Shown here: one piece after another, positions 12,600 through 21,894 of the stretch | Position numbering within the stretch: the first letter of the stretch is position 1 | Layout: the number at the start of each line of letters is the position of its first letter | The notes under the pieces: model-generated | What the model was told of the DNA's origin: nothing | Seen by the model: the letters and a program-made list of their open reading frames with translations, nothing else | Database searches by the model: none | Assembly (NCBI RefSeq): GCF_004664715.2 | Contig: NC_051072.1 | Location: 34,133,642 to 34,197,641, forward strand | Origin: Peromyscus leucopus | Lineage: Eukaryota; Chordata; Mammalia; Rodentia; Cricetidae | Direction of reading: 5' to 3' | DNA length: 64,000 nucleotides | Translations under genes and position numbers: made by a program

Positions 12600-12915
12600 A
12601 TGAGTGAAACGTTTGGTTTTCACCATGTGTATTAATGGGTGCTGAGGGAAACAGTAAGAGATGGGACCCAGGGTTTATGTAGTAGGGTACATTCTTGGGG
12701 GGGGGGATTAAGAGGCTTCTTCCACCTTTCCTTCGCACATGACCATGAAGCTTCCTCCACCAGGTCCTCTCCATGAGGCTGCACAAGCAAAAGGAGCAAA
12801 AGGTCACAGATTGAAAGCTCCAAAACTATGACCCAAGTAAAACTTTTCTCTTTTTGTAACTTGATTTATCTCAGCTATTTGTCACAATAACAGAAAGCTG
12901 AGTAATAAATACAGT
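12600..12915. repeat. Dispersed repeat ending in 'gtcacaataacagaaagctga'
   Basis: The 3' part resembles that of the repeat at 36064-36425: a pre-tail 'gacccaagtaaaac' block, then 'tatctcagctatttgtcac', then 'aataacagaaag'. I recognise the type from rodent genomes but do not name it. A run of ten G lies near 12698-12707. Confidence 0.5.
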
Positions 12916-13378
12916 TTTGCCAAATTTTTCATATTACATATTCAGAAAACCCAGTAAAACATCGTGGTTTATCTTTACCTATCCATGAAAGAATCCTATT
13001 ACTGGAGGTGACCTCACTGTAAGGAAAACCAAGGCTGTCAGTAGGCTTGGTAGGATTCTCCAGTGTGCACAGCTCTCCTGGAGGACCATCACACTCTGTA
13101 TCTACACAGGAACCACTGCTGTGAACTTCCAGTTAGAAGGTCACCCATGGGACAAATACAGGAGTTTGCATGAAGATCATGCTTGGATAATTTTGATTTC
13201 AAAATCAGTAGAGAAGTCGGAAGTGGAGAGTGTGCTCTGCCTACGTGTTTACCTATCCAGTCCACCACAGGATCTGGTCTCATAGCTCCAACTCTTCTCT
13301 AATTCCTTCAAGACATATTCCCTCTGCTGTCTTTTAGGGAGATGAGGAGAGGAAGTTAGTAAGAATTAGCCTTCATTG
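12916..13378. other. Unrecognised sequence
   Basis: No gene or repeat body recognised. Confidence 0.4.
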
Positions 13379-13750
13379 GCGCTAGGGACTTAGATCAGTG
13401 GGGTAAAGCACTTGCCCTGTAAGTGTAAGGACCCAAATTCTAATTGGTTTCTAGAATCCATATAAATCTGGGAAGTAGCATGTGGCTGTAAGTACGCTAC
13501 TCCTACTGTAAGATGGGCATTAGAGGCTGGAGAACTACCAGAAGACGGTGAACAAGCTAGCATGGTACACGCGGTGGCAAACAATGAGAGACCCTGTCTC
13601 CAATAAGGTGGAAGGCAAGGACTGACATCACAAGTTGCCTTCCAACATCTGAATATGTGTTACGCATGCGTGTGCCTGCACTCACACAATGTGAACACAT
13701 ATGTGCTTAGGCATGCACACACAGACTTACACACAAAGACTTAAAAGAAA
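13379..13750 (+). mobile_element. B3-type SINE, old
   Basis: A tRNA-derived head near 13385-13435 ('cagtggggtaaagcacttgcc', the A-box region of B2/B3) is followed by the longer B3 body ('agagaccctgtctcc' near 13585) and a CA-rich tail near 13660-13735. Divergence is high, and I saw no clear target duplication. Confidence 0.75.
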
Positions 13751-13870
13751 TCAGCATTTGTCTAACTCTGTATACTTTGCTAATGTGATAACAAAATCTA
13801 TAACCAATGTTTGGTAGCATGTCTACTTAGCGCCTCTGAACTTTACTTTTCACATCTAAACTGTAAAGTA

Positions 13871-13968
13871 ACATGGACCACAAAATACCATTCAGTGTGC
13901 GTGTTGGTGCCAATATTGTGACATGGACCACAAAATGCCATTCAGTGTGTGTTTGTGCCAAACTTGTA
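13871..13968. repeat. Tandem duplication of a 50-bp unit
   Basis: The 50 bp at 13871-13920 beginning 'acatggaccacaaaat' are repeated directly at 13921-13968 with a few substitutions and a short deletion. There are two copies only. It looks like a local replication-slippage duplication. Confidence 0.93.
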
Positions 13969-14434
13969 AGCTGTTTATGCAATCTCAGTGATTTATGCAT
14001 TTGCACTCTACAAGTAAGTTTTTCCCCCCGGATTTGAACACTTCTCTTACAAGGGAGTCAGTTTATTCTTTACTCATGATAGATAAGCTGAGTTTGAGGC
14101 CAAAACAAAGAGTTCTGGAGGCTTTGAAGCCCCTACCTATACATTTCTGATGGCAGATATGAACAACACATTTTTGGAGGGTTTTGCTCACAAAGTGATA
14201 GAGCATCTCGTTGGCCTGCATCTTTCACCCTTGTATCCTTCAGGTTCTTATTTATGTCCATATGTTCCTATTATTGCAATGCCATGAAAGGGATGAGTAC
14301 AGCTTATCACAGTCTAGAGTTGCAGTCATTAGAAAAATCAAAGTTTCCAGGTAGTGTCCTCAGTACGCTGTGACTAGTATCACAGACTTGCTTATAGGAT
14401 TCCTGCTTTAATGTCCATCATAATAAGGGAAAGC
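13969..14434. other. Unrecognised sequence
   Basis: No gene or repeat body recognised. Confidence 0.4.
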
Positions 14435-14512
14435 CAGGATTTGGGGTGCATTCCTGCAATATCAGTACATAGAAGATTGAAGCAGGAAGACTGCTGTTAG
14501 TTTAAGGCTAGC
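14435..14512 (+). mobile_element. B1-family fragment, old
   Basis: Reads 'agccaggatttggggtgcat' then 'gattgaagcaggaagactgc' and 'gtttaaggctagcctg', which is the left part of an old B1 or proto-B1. The right part is replaced by a (GT)n run at 14514-14532. Confidence 0.7.
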
Positions 14513-14597
14513 CTGTGTGTGTGTGTGTGTGTTGTTTGACTTGAGGGCAATACCAGAGTTCAATGTCTCTTTTCCTATTATTGGCCAGGCACCAACT

Positions 14598-14745
14598 TTA
14601 AAAAGAAAGGAAGACAGGGAGGGGAAGGGAAGAGAGGGGACAAGAAAGGAGAAGAAGAGAGGGGCGGGGAAGGGAGAGGAGAGAAGAGGTGAGGGAAAGG
14701 AAGGGAAGGCAGAGGAAGGAGGAGCATAAAGGAGCAGGAGGTTAA
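14598..14745 (+). repeat. Purine-rich (GA/GGAA) tract
   Basis: An irregular array of GGAA, GGGAA and AGAGG words, nearly free of pyrimidines on the plus strand. Frames across it encode Lys/Glu/Gly or Ser/Pro/Phe and are not genes. Confidence 0.9.
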
Positions 14746-15041
14746 GTGAGTGAGATGAACAGTTTAGAAATTTACATACAATTCTAAGACTTTGGCCTCT
14801 GCTGTATCTAGACCTCAGTTTTTGTCTGGAACTGGACAATAAACCACACTCAGATATTTGGATTTTAGTCATTTTTCTCAACCTATGTACAGTCTGACCA
14901 TTTCTGTGTTCCTTGGTATTTCAGTTATTAATGAATACATAGAATGAAAGCAGTCTCAGATCAGTAGCGCAATTAAGAATGGAAAATTATAGAGGGAAAT
15001 AATGTATTACCCTAATTTCTATTACAGACGTTTACCAAAAT

Positions 15042-15200
15042 ATTGCTGTGGCCACACATGGAGATGCAATCCTGAAATCTCAGGTATTTAGGAGGGTAAT
15101 GAAGGAGATCAGTGGGTAGCAGCCAGTCTAGACAACTTTGTGATACCTGCTTTCAAAAGTCAATCAGAAAGGCTGAGGATGTAGTTTAGGAATAGTTCAA
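15042..15200 (+). mobile_element. Old B1 plus ID-like composite SINE
   Basis: The first part resembles a decayed B1 body ('tgcaatcctgaaatctcagg', 'tttaggagggtaatgaagg'). It is followed by 'aggctgaggatgtagttta', which resembles the ID/tRNA-Ala head. B1-then-ID order is the layout of the composite B1-dID family. The call is tentative because divergence is high. Confidence 0.45.
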
Positions 15201-16403
15201 AATTTTACTGTAGTTTGTCATATCACACAGAATTTTGGGAGTTAGATTTATTTTTTCCTCCTTGCAGATTTTCAAAAACTCTTCTACTGTTAACTTCCAA
15301 AAAACTCTCAAATCTGGGACCATAAAAGAGTAAGACAAAAATCTGAGTCAGTTACAAGCTTGCTTGCCCATTCCTTATGTAATTCTATTGTGACCTTTAG
15401 TTTTGAATTTTAGTCCTTCTAGCGAGTGGGCTGTAGCCCTTGCCAGAGGAAATTACAATTGCCATTAACAGATAGTTGTCAAATTACAAACTTTGGTGAC
15501 GTTTTGAAGGACAGTTAGCTTGAAAGACATTTCCATCATGACTGTGCTCTGTAGCAGGTCTCAAGAAGGAACAAGAACTTTGTTCAGGGAAGAAAAGAAC
15601 GAGCTAGATTCTTCTAACTGTGTGGCATCTCTGTTGTTTACATTCGCCCCCTTACTTGGGCAGAAACAAACAAGTTGTATTGCCATCGGTTCTCCATCGA
15701 TGGACACTGTGATGAGCAATACTTGGGACAGAACATTAAGGAAAAGGCCACTGGCAGCTGCTTTTCTGGCTGATCACTGCAGTAGCAGCCCCCCAACATG
15801 AGATCTTGAACCCTCTCTTTTACTCTCTTTTCCTCCTGGCTTCGTTCCCATTCCACTTTCTCACTCCTAAGCTCCTTTTGAAAAATCTATTGAAGGAGAG
15901 AAAAGAAATTAACAATACACTGTGTTCTAGGATTCTATTTCTTTCAAGTTGGCTGACATCCTAACACCTCGAGCCATGGGCTGTTAAGAATGCATCAGCT
16001 TTGAAAGGTCAACCCAGCCACGGGACTCATCCAACAACAACAGACGCATGGTCAGATGCTGTCTGGGGAACTGAGTGCGTCTCTGGGTTCATTCCATCCA
16101 GCAGTGTTTGGGGCACTGTGTCATGAAAGGTACTGGCCCCAGAGAGAGAAGAGGCAAAGTCAGAGACTCTGGAAGGTTTTAAAAATAGCAAACACCCTCC
16201 CTCAAATGGAGACAAGTCCTGGACATTTATGAATGATGCAACTTCATTTTTGTGTCACATAATATTCCTAATCCATCTTTCTTGCATAGCAGCCTGGGTT
16301 TGTCTCTGTCGTTACATAAGTTTAATATTGGTGCATTGTGGTTTCATTAAGAATGATATAAAGTTAATGCCATCCAAAAGGCAATTATTTTTAAAGTTAT
16401 ACT
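15201..16403. other. Unrecognised sequence, no gene seen
   Basis: No repeat family recognised. Frames of 93 codons (15520-15801, plus) and 72 codons (15638-15856, minus) overlap on opposite strands and carry no recognisable domain. Confidence 0.45.
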
Positions 16404-16457
16404 TGTGTGTGTGTGTGTGCATGCACACACACACACACACACACACACGCGCGCGCC
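16404..16457. repeat. (TG)8-GCATGC-(CA)n-(CG)n alternating tract
   Basis: (TG)n runs into GCATGC and then (CA)n, making a self-complementary hairpin-capable block, followed at 16448-16456 by alternating CG. The whole block is alternating purine-pyrimidine. It abuts the tail of the minus-strand SINE on its right, so it probably grew from that tail. Confidence 0.95.
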
Positions 16458-16607
16458 ACAGCATGCATAAGAAGGTAAGAAGACAGCTTACAGAGTCAGT
16501 TCTCTTCTTCGACCATGTGGGGCCCTTGGTAGACTAGAACTCAGGTCATTTACCTTGGCGGCAAGCACTTTTGTTGGCTGAGCCAGCTCACATGCCCAGC
16601 AAGCAGA
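16458..16607 (-). mobile_element. B2/B3-like SINE
   Basis: Read on the minus strand, the head near 16605-16560 has the tRNA-like 'gagctggctcagccaac' and 'gtgcttgccgcca' words, followed by 'gacctgagttctagt' and 'ccccacatgg'. The tail faces left into the TG/CA tract. Confidence 0.75.
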
Positions 16608-16909
16608 TATTCATTCTTAACCACTTAACGAGTCGGCTGGTTCTGCCAAGTTCAGTTGTTTTTCACTGCAGTGCACTCTTCACAGCACCGAACCAAACCA
16701 AGGCTCTCCTCCCCACATCCAGCTGATGAGTGGACCGAAGGGTCTCAGTTCACTTTGCCTTTTGGACCTCAACTATGTGTACCATGGAGCACCCCAGTAG
16801 TTGCTACTTAGGTCTCTTCACATCCTCCCTGGCACATGTTACTGTCTGATAATGCTGTAGCTTATCTCAGAAGCCCACAGACGTTACATTTGGATTCTAG
16901 TACCAGATG
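16608..16909. other. Unrecognised sequence with a small L1-like patch
   Basis: Mostly unassigned. The 35 bp at about 16815-16850 closely match part of the old L1 at 10030-10065, so a small L1 relic may be present. Confidence 0.4.
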
Positions 16910-17580
16910 TAGCCAGCCTGCTATTTTTTATTTATTGTTTTTGTTTGTTTGTTTTTGTTTTGGGGGCTTGCTTGTTTTGTATTTTTAGTGAAAATAGAAA
17001 GAATTTCATACAATGCATTCTGATTATGTTTCCTCTCCACCAAGTCCTCCCAAGTCCTCAACACTCCCCACTCACCCAAATCAGCACCCTTTCTTTCTTT
17101 TTCTCATTAGAAAACAAAGAGGCATCTAAATAATAATAATTATATAATATAAAAACAAACAAATCAGAATAGGAAAGAAGCAGATGAACAGAAAAAAAAA
17201 GAAACCAAAGAAAAGCAGGAGAAATACAGAGACATGCATTCAAATACACAGGAATCCCATAAAACAGGAAACATAATATATAAGTGAAAGACCTATAACA
17301 TAGAAAAAATCCCAGAAAAAGCATTATAAAAAAAAAATACCATTGAGTTTGTTTGTGTTGGCCATCTACTGCTAGTCAATAGGCCCTGCCCTTAGGAGTT
17401 GTCTGCATACCCAGTGAGAACCTCTTGGAGAAAACTAATTTTTATTTTGTGAGAGGTTATCAATTGGAGATAGCTTTTGGGTTAGGCATGGGGAGCATGT
17501 GTTCACTTCCCCTCCCTGTGCTAGGATCCCATCTGGCTTAGACACGCGGTCTGTTGTGGAGAAGGATCAACGAGCTACTG
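16910..17580 (-). mobile_element. Rodent L1, antisense: 3'UTR and part of ORF2
   Basis: The plus strand reads as the reverse complement of an Lx-like rodent L1 3'UTR, with 'tttgtgttggccatctactg' near 17350 and 'ggagaaaactaatttt' near 17430. Around 17540 it switches to ORF2-derived sequence that continues directly at 18679, on the far side of the LTR insertion, so the L1 lost its ORF2 3' half by internal deletion. Positions 17575-17580 (CTACTG) are the left target duplication of the inserted element. Confidence 0.75.
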
Positions 17581-17961
17581 TGTAGCCAGAAGGTTTCTCT
17601 GGTCCCACCCAGATCCTTGGTCCAGTAGTGACTTATAAAATAATCATTCAGAGGCTTAATATTATTTACAAACTGTATGGCCTATGGCAGGCCTCTTGCT
17701 AGATAGCTCTTTCATTTTAAATCAAACCATTTCTATTAATCTATGTTTTGCCACATAGCCATGTTGTTACCGGTCTTCTGGCACCTTGATTCTCCTTTGG
17801 TGGTGACGGGTGTCTCTCTCTCCTCTCCTTTCTTCTCTCTGTATATCTGCTTGGATTTCCCACCTCCCGCTAAGCTACCTTGTCATAGGCCAATGCAGCT
17901 TTATTTATCACCCAAGCAGAGCAACGCATATTCACAGCATACAGAAAGACATCCCACAACA
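17581..17961 (-). mobile_element. ERV LTR, left arm of composite 1
   Basis: On the minus strand it starts TGTTGTGGGATG and ends in GGCTACA, a TG...CA LTR of 381 bp. An AATAAA signal lies about 50 bp from its 5' end. The polypurine-like block of its internal sequence abuts the LTR 5' edge (TTTCCCTTTTCT at 17962-17973 on the plus strand), which fixes that boundary. Confidence 0.8.
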
Positions 17962-18288
17962 TTTCCCTTTTCTGTCTAATAAAAAGGAAGGTTTTAACTT
18001 TAGCATAGTAAAATTATGTATAATAGAACAGTTATCAAGTAAGAATTACAGTTACAATATTTAGTCTATTGGTATTTGGCAAAATTAAAGAAAATATTCT
18101 ATCATCTATCCTATATTTGTGAGTCTAAAGTTTCATATCTAATTTATCTTTTATCATAACCAAGGAAAATTACAATTATAACTATCAAGGTATTGTAACT
18201 GTAATTCTTGCTTGATAACTGTTTCTTATATATAATTTACTATATTAAAGTTAAAACCTTCCTTTTTGATTAGACAGAAAAGGGGAAA

Positions 18289-18672
18289 TGCTGTGGGATA
18301 ATGCTCTTGTACACTGGTTTAATAAACACTGATTGGCCAGTAGCCAAGCAGGAGTATACTCAGGGCAAGCAGACTAGGAGAATGCTGGGAAGAGGAAGGG
18401 CAGAGTGAGGAGTCCCCAGCCAGACACAGAGGAAGCAAGATGACAAGGCAGAACTGAGAAAAGGTACCAAGCCATGTGGCTAAACATAGGTAAGAATTTG
18501 GGGTTAATTTAAGTGTAAGAGTTAGTCAGTAATAAGCCTGGGCTAATGGCAGATCGGTTATAATTAATATAAGCCTCGAAGTGAGTATTTTATAAGCAAC
18601 CGCAGAACTGCAGGTGAGAGAGATTTGTCTTGACTGCAGGCCAAGTGGAACACACGAAAACTTCTGACTATG
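18289..18672 (+). mobile_element. ERV LTR, right arm of composite 1
   Basis: Starts TGCTGTGGGATA directly after the polypurine tract AAAAGGGGAAA (18278-18288), with an AATAAA signal near its start. It ends in TATG where the other arm has TACA, so the terminal CA appears mutated. It is the same superfamily as the left arm and as the LTRs at 28350, 31764 and 49270, but clearly a different subfamily. Confidence 0.78.
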
Positions 18673-18678
18673 CTGCTG

Positions 18679-20770
18679 AGAAGAAGATATGTTCTTTTGT
18701 GTTTGGGTGAAATGTTCTGGAAATATTTGTTAGGTCCGTTTGATTTATGACATCATTTAGATCCAACACTTCTCTGTTTGGGTTTTATCTGGATGACTGT
18801 GAGGGTCAAGGTGTGATTTTAGCTGTAATAATGCTTCCTTTATGATCTTGGTGCCCTTGTGTTGGGAGCAGAGATGTTAAGAATTGCAATGTCTTTTGGT
18901 GGATTTTTCCTTTGATGAGTGTGTAGTGTCCTTCTCTTTCTCTTCTGTTTATTTTTAGTTTGAAGTTGATTCTGCCAGATATTAAAATGGTTACACAGGC
19001 TTGCGCCTTGGGTCCATTTCCTTGGAATATCTTTCCCCAACTGTTTACTCTAAGTAATGTCTATCTTTGTTGTAGATGTCTATTTCTTAGATGCCCAGAA
19101 AGATGGATCCTGTTTTGGCATCCATTGTGTTAATCTGTGTCTTTTTATTGGTGAATTGAGATCATCGATGTTGAAAGTTATCAATGAGCATGTATGTTGA
19201 TTCATGTTATTTTGTTGTTATGACGTAGGGCTTTTTCCTATCTTTTGATTTTCTGATATAGGATAATTTACTTCTTGTGTTTTATTGGGTGTGGTTAATC
19301 TCTTAATGTTGAAGTTTTCCTTCCAGTGCCTCTGTAGAGCTGGATTTGTAGACATATTTTGCTTAAATTTAGATTTATCTTGGAAAACCTTTCTTTCTCC
19401 ATTTATTGTGATTGGAAGTTTTGCTGGGTATAGTAGTCTTGAGTGGCATCTGTGGTCTCTTAGAATTTATAGAACTCATGTCCAGGCATTTCTAGCTTTT
19501 AGAGTCTCCATTGAGAATTCAGGTGTTATTTTAATAGGTCTGCCTTTATATATTACTTGATCTTTTTCCCTTGCAGCTTTTAATATTCTTTCTTTGTTCT
19601 TTATATTTAATGTTTTGATTATTTTGTGCTAAAGGGATTTTCTTTTCTGGTTCAGTCTATTTTGAATTCCATATGATATTGAACATTTATAGGCATCTCC
19701 TTTATGTTAGGGAAATTTTCTTCCATGATTTTGCTGAAAACATTTTCTGTGCCTTTTGACTTGGGTTTCTTCTCCTTCCTCTATTCCTATTTTTTGTAAA
19801 TTTGGTCTTTTCATGGTATCCCACATTTTCTGGATGGTTTGTTCCAGGATTTTATTTTATTTAACGTTTTCTTTGACTGTGATATCTATTTCCTCTATCG
19901 TGTCTTCGATGACAGAGATTCTCTCTTCCATCATTTGTACTCTGTTGGTGAAGAGGTTTTGTTTGGCTTCCTGAATTTTTCATTTCCTGTTTGGGTTCTC
20001 TTTAGTGATTCTATATTCTACTTTCTTGAGCTGTTTTCATAATTTTAGTTCACTGTGGTTTGTGTTTTCACAGACTCTATGAATGGATATATTCATGTCT
20101 TCTTTTAGTGCCTTGAATGTATTCATAATTGCTATTTTGAAATCCTTATCTTGTGCTTCCTCTATAGAGCATTTCTTAGGGCCTACTGTAGTAAGGTTTG
20201 GGGTTCTGCTGGAGGCATATTGTCTTGGATGTTAATGATTGTATTTTTGTGTTTCTGGGTTTGGGATGATTGTGATTCTAATGTTGATATCTGGTCTTGT
20301 CTTTGTTGGGTGAGTATTCTGTTCTTTGGTTTCTGTTGCCCTCTCTGGATCTTAGGAATATGTAGTGGCTGTGGGTTGCCTGTTAGGAAGTGCTTCTAAA
20401 TCCCTGCCATGTGTATCTACTGGTTTCCTGGGTAGACTTGTTTCTAGATATTGGAAGCTGACACAAAGGAATGGGATGGGGCTAGAAGAGGGGTCTGAAA
20501 GGGCCCACACGATGGAGGAAAGCTAGGCATATCACAAGGTTTAGCAGAGTCCCCAGGGAGTGGAGTCAGAGAGGAAGAGCAGGTCCCTGCAAATGATCTA
20601 CTAAAAGGCTGAGGATGAGACTGGGGACTTTGAAATGGATGACAAGAAGAGTGCGGATCACCCACCTGATTCCCAGGCTAGCATGGCCAGCAAGTGGAGA
20701 GTACCTCTGGGTATTAGTGATGATTGACACAAAGGGGTGGAGGAAAGGAGAAGGCTGGGTCTCCCCCATA
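18679..20770 (-). mobile_element. Rodent L1, antisense: ORF2 5' half, ORF1 and 5' region
   Basis: The continuation of the L1 at 16910. Read on the minus strand, it runs from a G-rich 5' region (about 20770-20450) through ORF1 to the ORF2 endonuclease half (about 19640-18679). ORF1 is supported by a residue run EENFPNI encoded around 19705-19725 and by a coiled-coil-like MEER stretch near 19920. The words 'gacacaaagg' recur at 20459 and 20727, about 268 bp apart, which may reflect 5' promoter monomers. Stops and frameshifts are frequent, so it is dead. Confidence 0.75.
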
Positions 20771-21742
20771 ACTTGCTATTTTGAACCCACATCAGATGTG
20801 AACTGATCAACCCCAACCTATTGAGGATCTGACTTTCCATATGACTTCCAGATTCAGGTAATGAGAAATGCATCTTCCCACAGATGGGAAGAAACTTTGA
20901 CTAGTGAGAATGAGAAAATGGGAACAAACCAGGCTGTACTAACATACAACTTTCAGAATGGTGTATAAAAGAAGCTACTTCAGAAATGTATCTTGTGTGT
21001 GTGCCTGTGTGTATTTTAAGATGTGACCAGCTCAGAAATGTTCAGTCTAGTATCCTGCCTCAGAAGGTTGGCTCCAGAACCCAACAGATATGAAACTCTG
21101 AAATTATCTCAATTTTCTTGCACAAAGTGGCATTGTATACGTACAGAACCTACACAATCCTCTCATTATCTGAAGTAATCCTTAGATTATGTATAATAAC
21201 TAATATAGTATAAATGCTATATGAATGATGCACTGAATTGTTTAGGGAATAATGACAAGAAAAATAATTATGCATGTTTAGCACAGACACGGTTGTTTTC
21301 TAACTGTTTTCCAGATATTTATTTACAACATGAGTTTGTCTACTGGCTAGTTGTAAAACTTAAATTGCAGAACACATGTAAATAAATAAGATATTTTCCA
21401 TACTGAAATATTTACTGAATCTATGGATAATGCATTTAAGGTTTTTTTCATCAAATCCACTCTGCCCTTACATAGCTTTAAGCTAAGCATTCTTGACATG
21501 AGGTCACTGACATGAAACACAGATGTTGGAGATAAACAAAATAATTTAAAAGCCTATTTGTCAGTTATAATGCTGTCCCTACATCTTAATCACTGCTTTC
21601 AGTTCTATTAGTTGGTTTGCATTAATATATGAAGAATTGGGAATTTTGCAAGCTTTCAGCTTATTCTGATTTGGAATTTTTATAAATATTTTCAAAAGAT
21701 CTTTAGATAACATTAAATACTTGGCTTAAAAATATAAAATTA
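20771..21742. other. Unrecognised AT-rich sequence
   Basis: No gene or repeat body recognised. Confidence 0.4.
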
Positions 21743-21894
21743 GCCAGGCAGTGGTAGCATGCTCCTTTAATCTCAACACTCAGGAGGCAGAGGCAGGCAG
21801 AACTCTGTGAGTTCCAGGCCAGCTTGGTGCACAGAGCAAGTTCCAGACCAGCATGAGCTACAGAGAAACCATGTCACAAAAAAAAAAAAAAAAA
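21743..21894 (+). mobile_element. B1 SINE
   Basis: Full-length B1: 'gccaggcagtggtagcatg', 'ctcaggaggcagaggcagg', 'gagctacagagaaacc', ending in an A18 tail. The intact tail suggests moderate age. I could not define the target duplication because the flanks are A/T-rich. Confidence 0.93.

Larger units (their letters stand above)
17581..18672. mobile_element. Inverted LTR composite 1 (two ERV 3' ends joined head to head)
   Basis: A 1,092-bp insertion in L1 made of a minus-strand LTR (17581-17961), its 3' internal sequence (17962 to about 18188), a plus-strand 3' internal end (about 18189-18288) and a plus-strand LTR (18289-18672). Both outer ends are U5 ends. The flanking hexamers are CTACTG (17575-17580) and CTGCTG (18673-18678), one mismatch. 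The inner arms 17962-18060 and 18190-18288 are inverted copies at roughly 90% identity by eye. No PBS, gag or pol is present, so it cannot move by itself. Confidence 0.8.
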
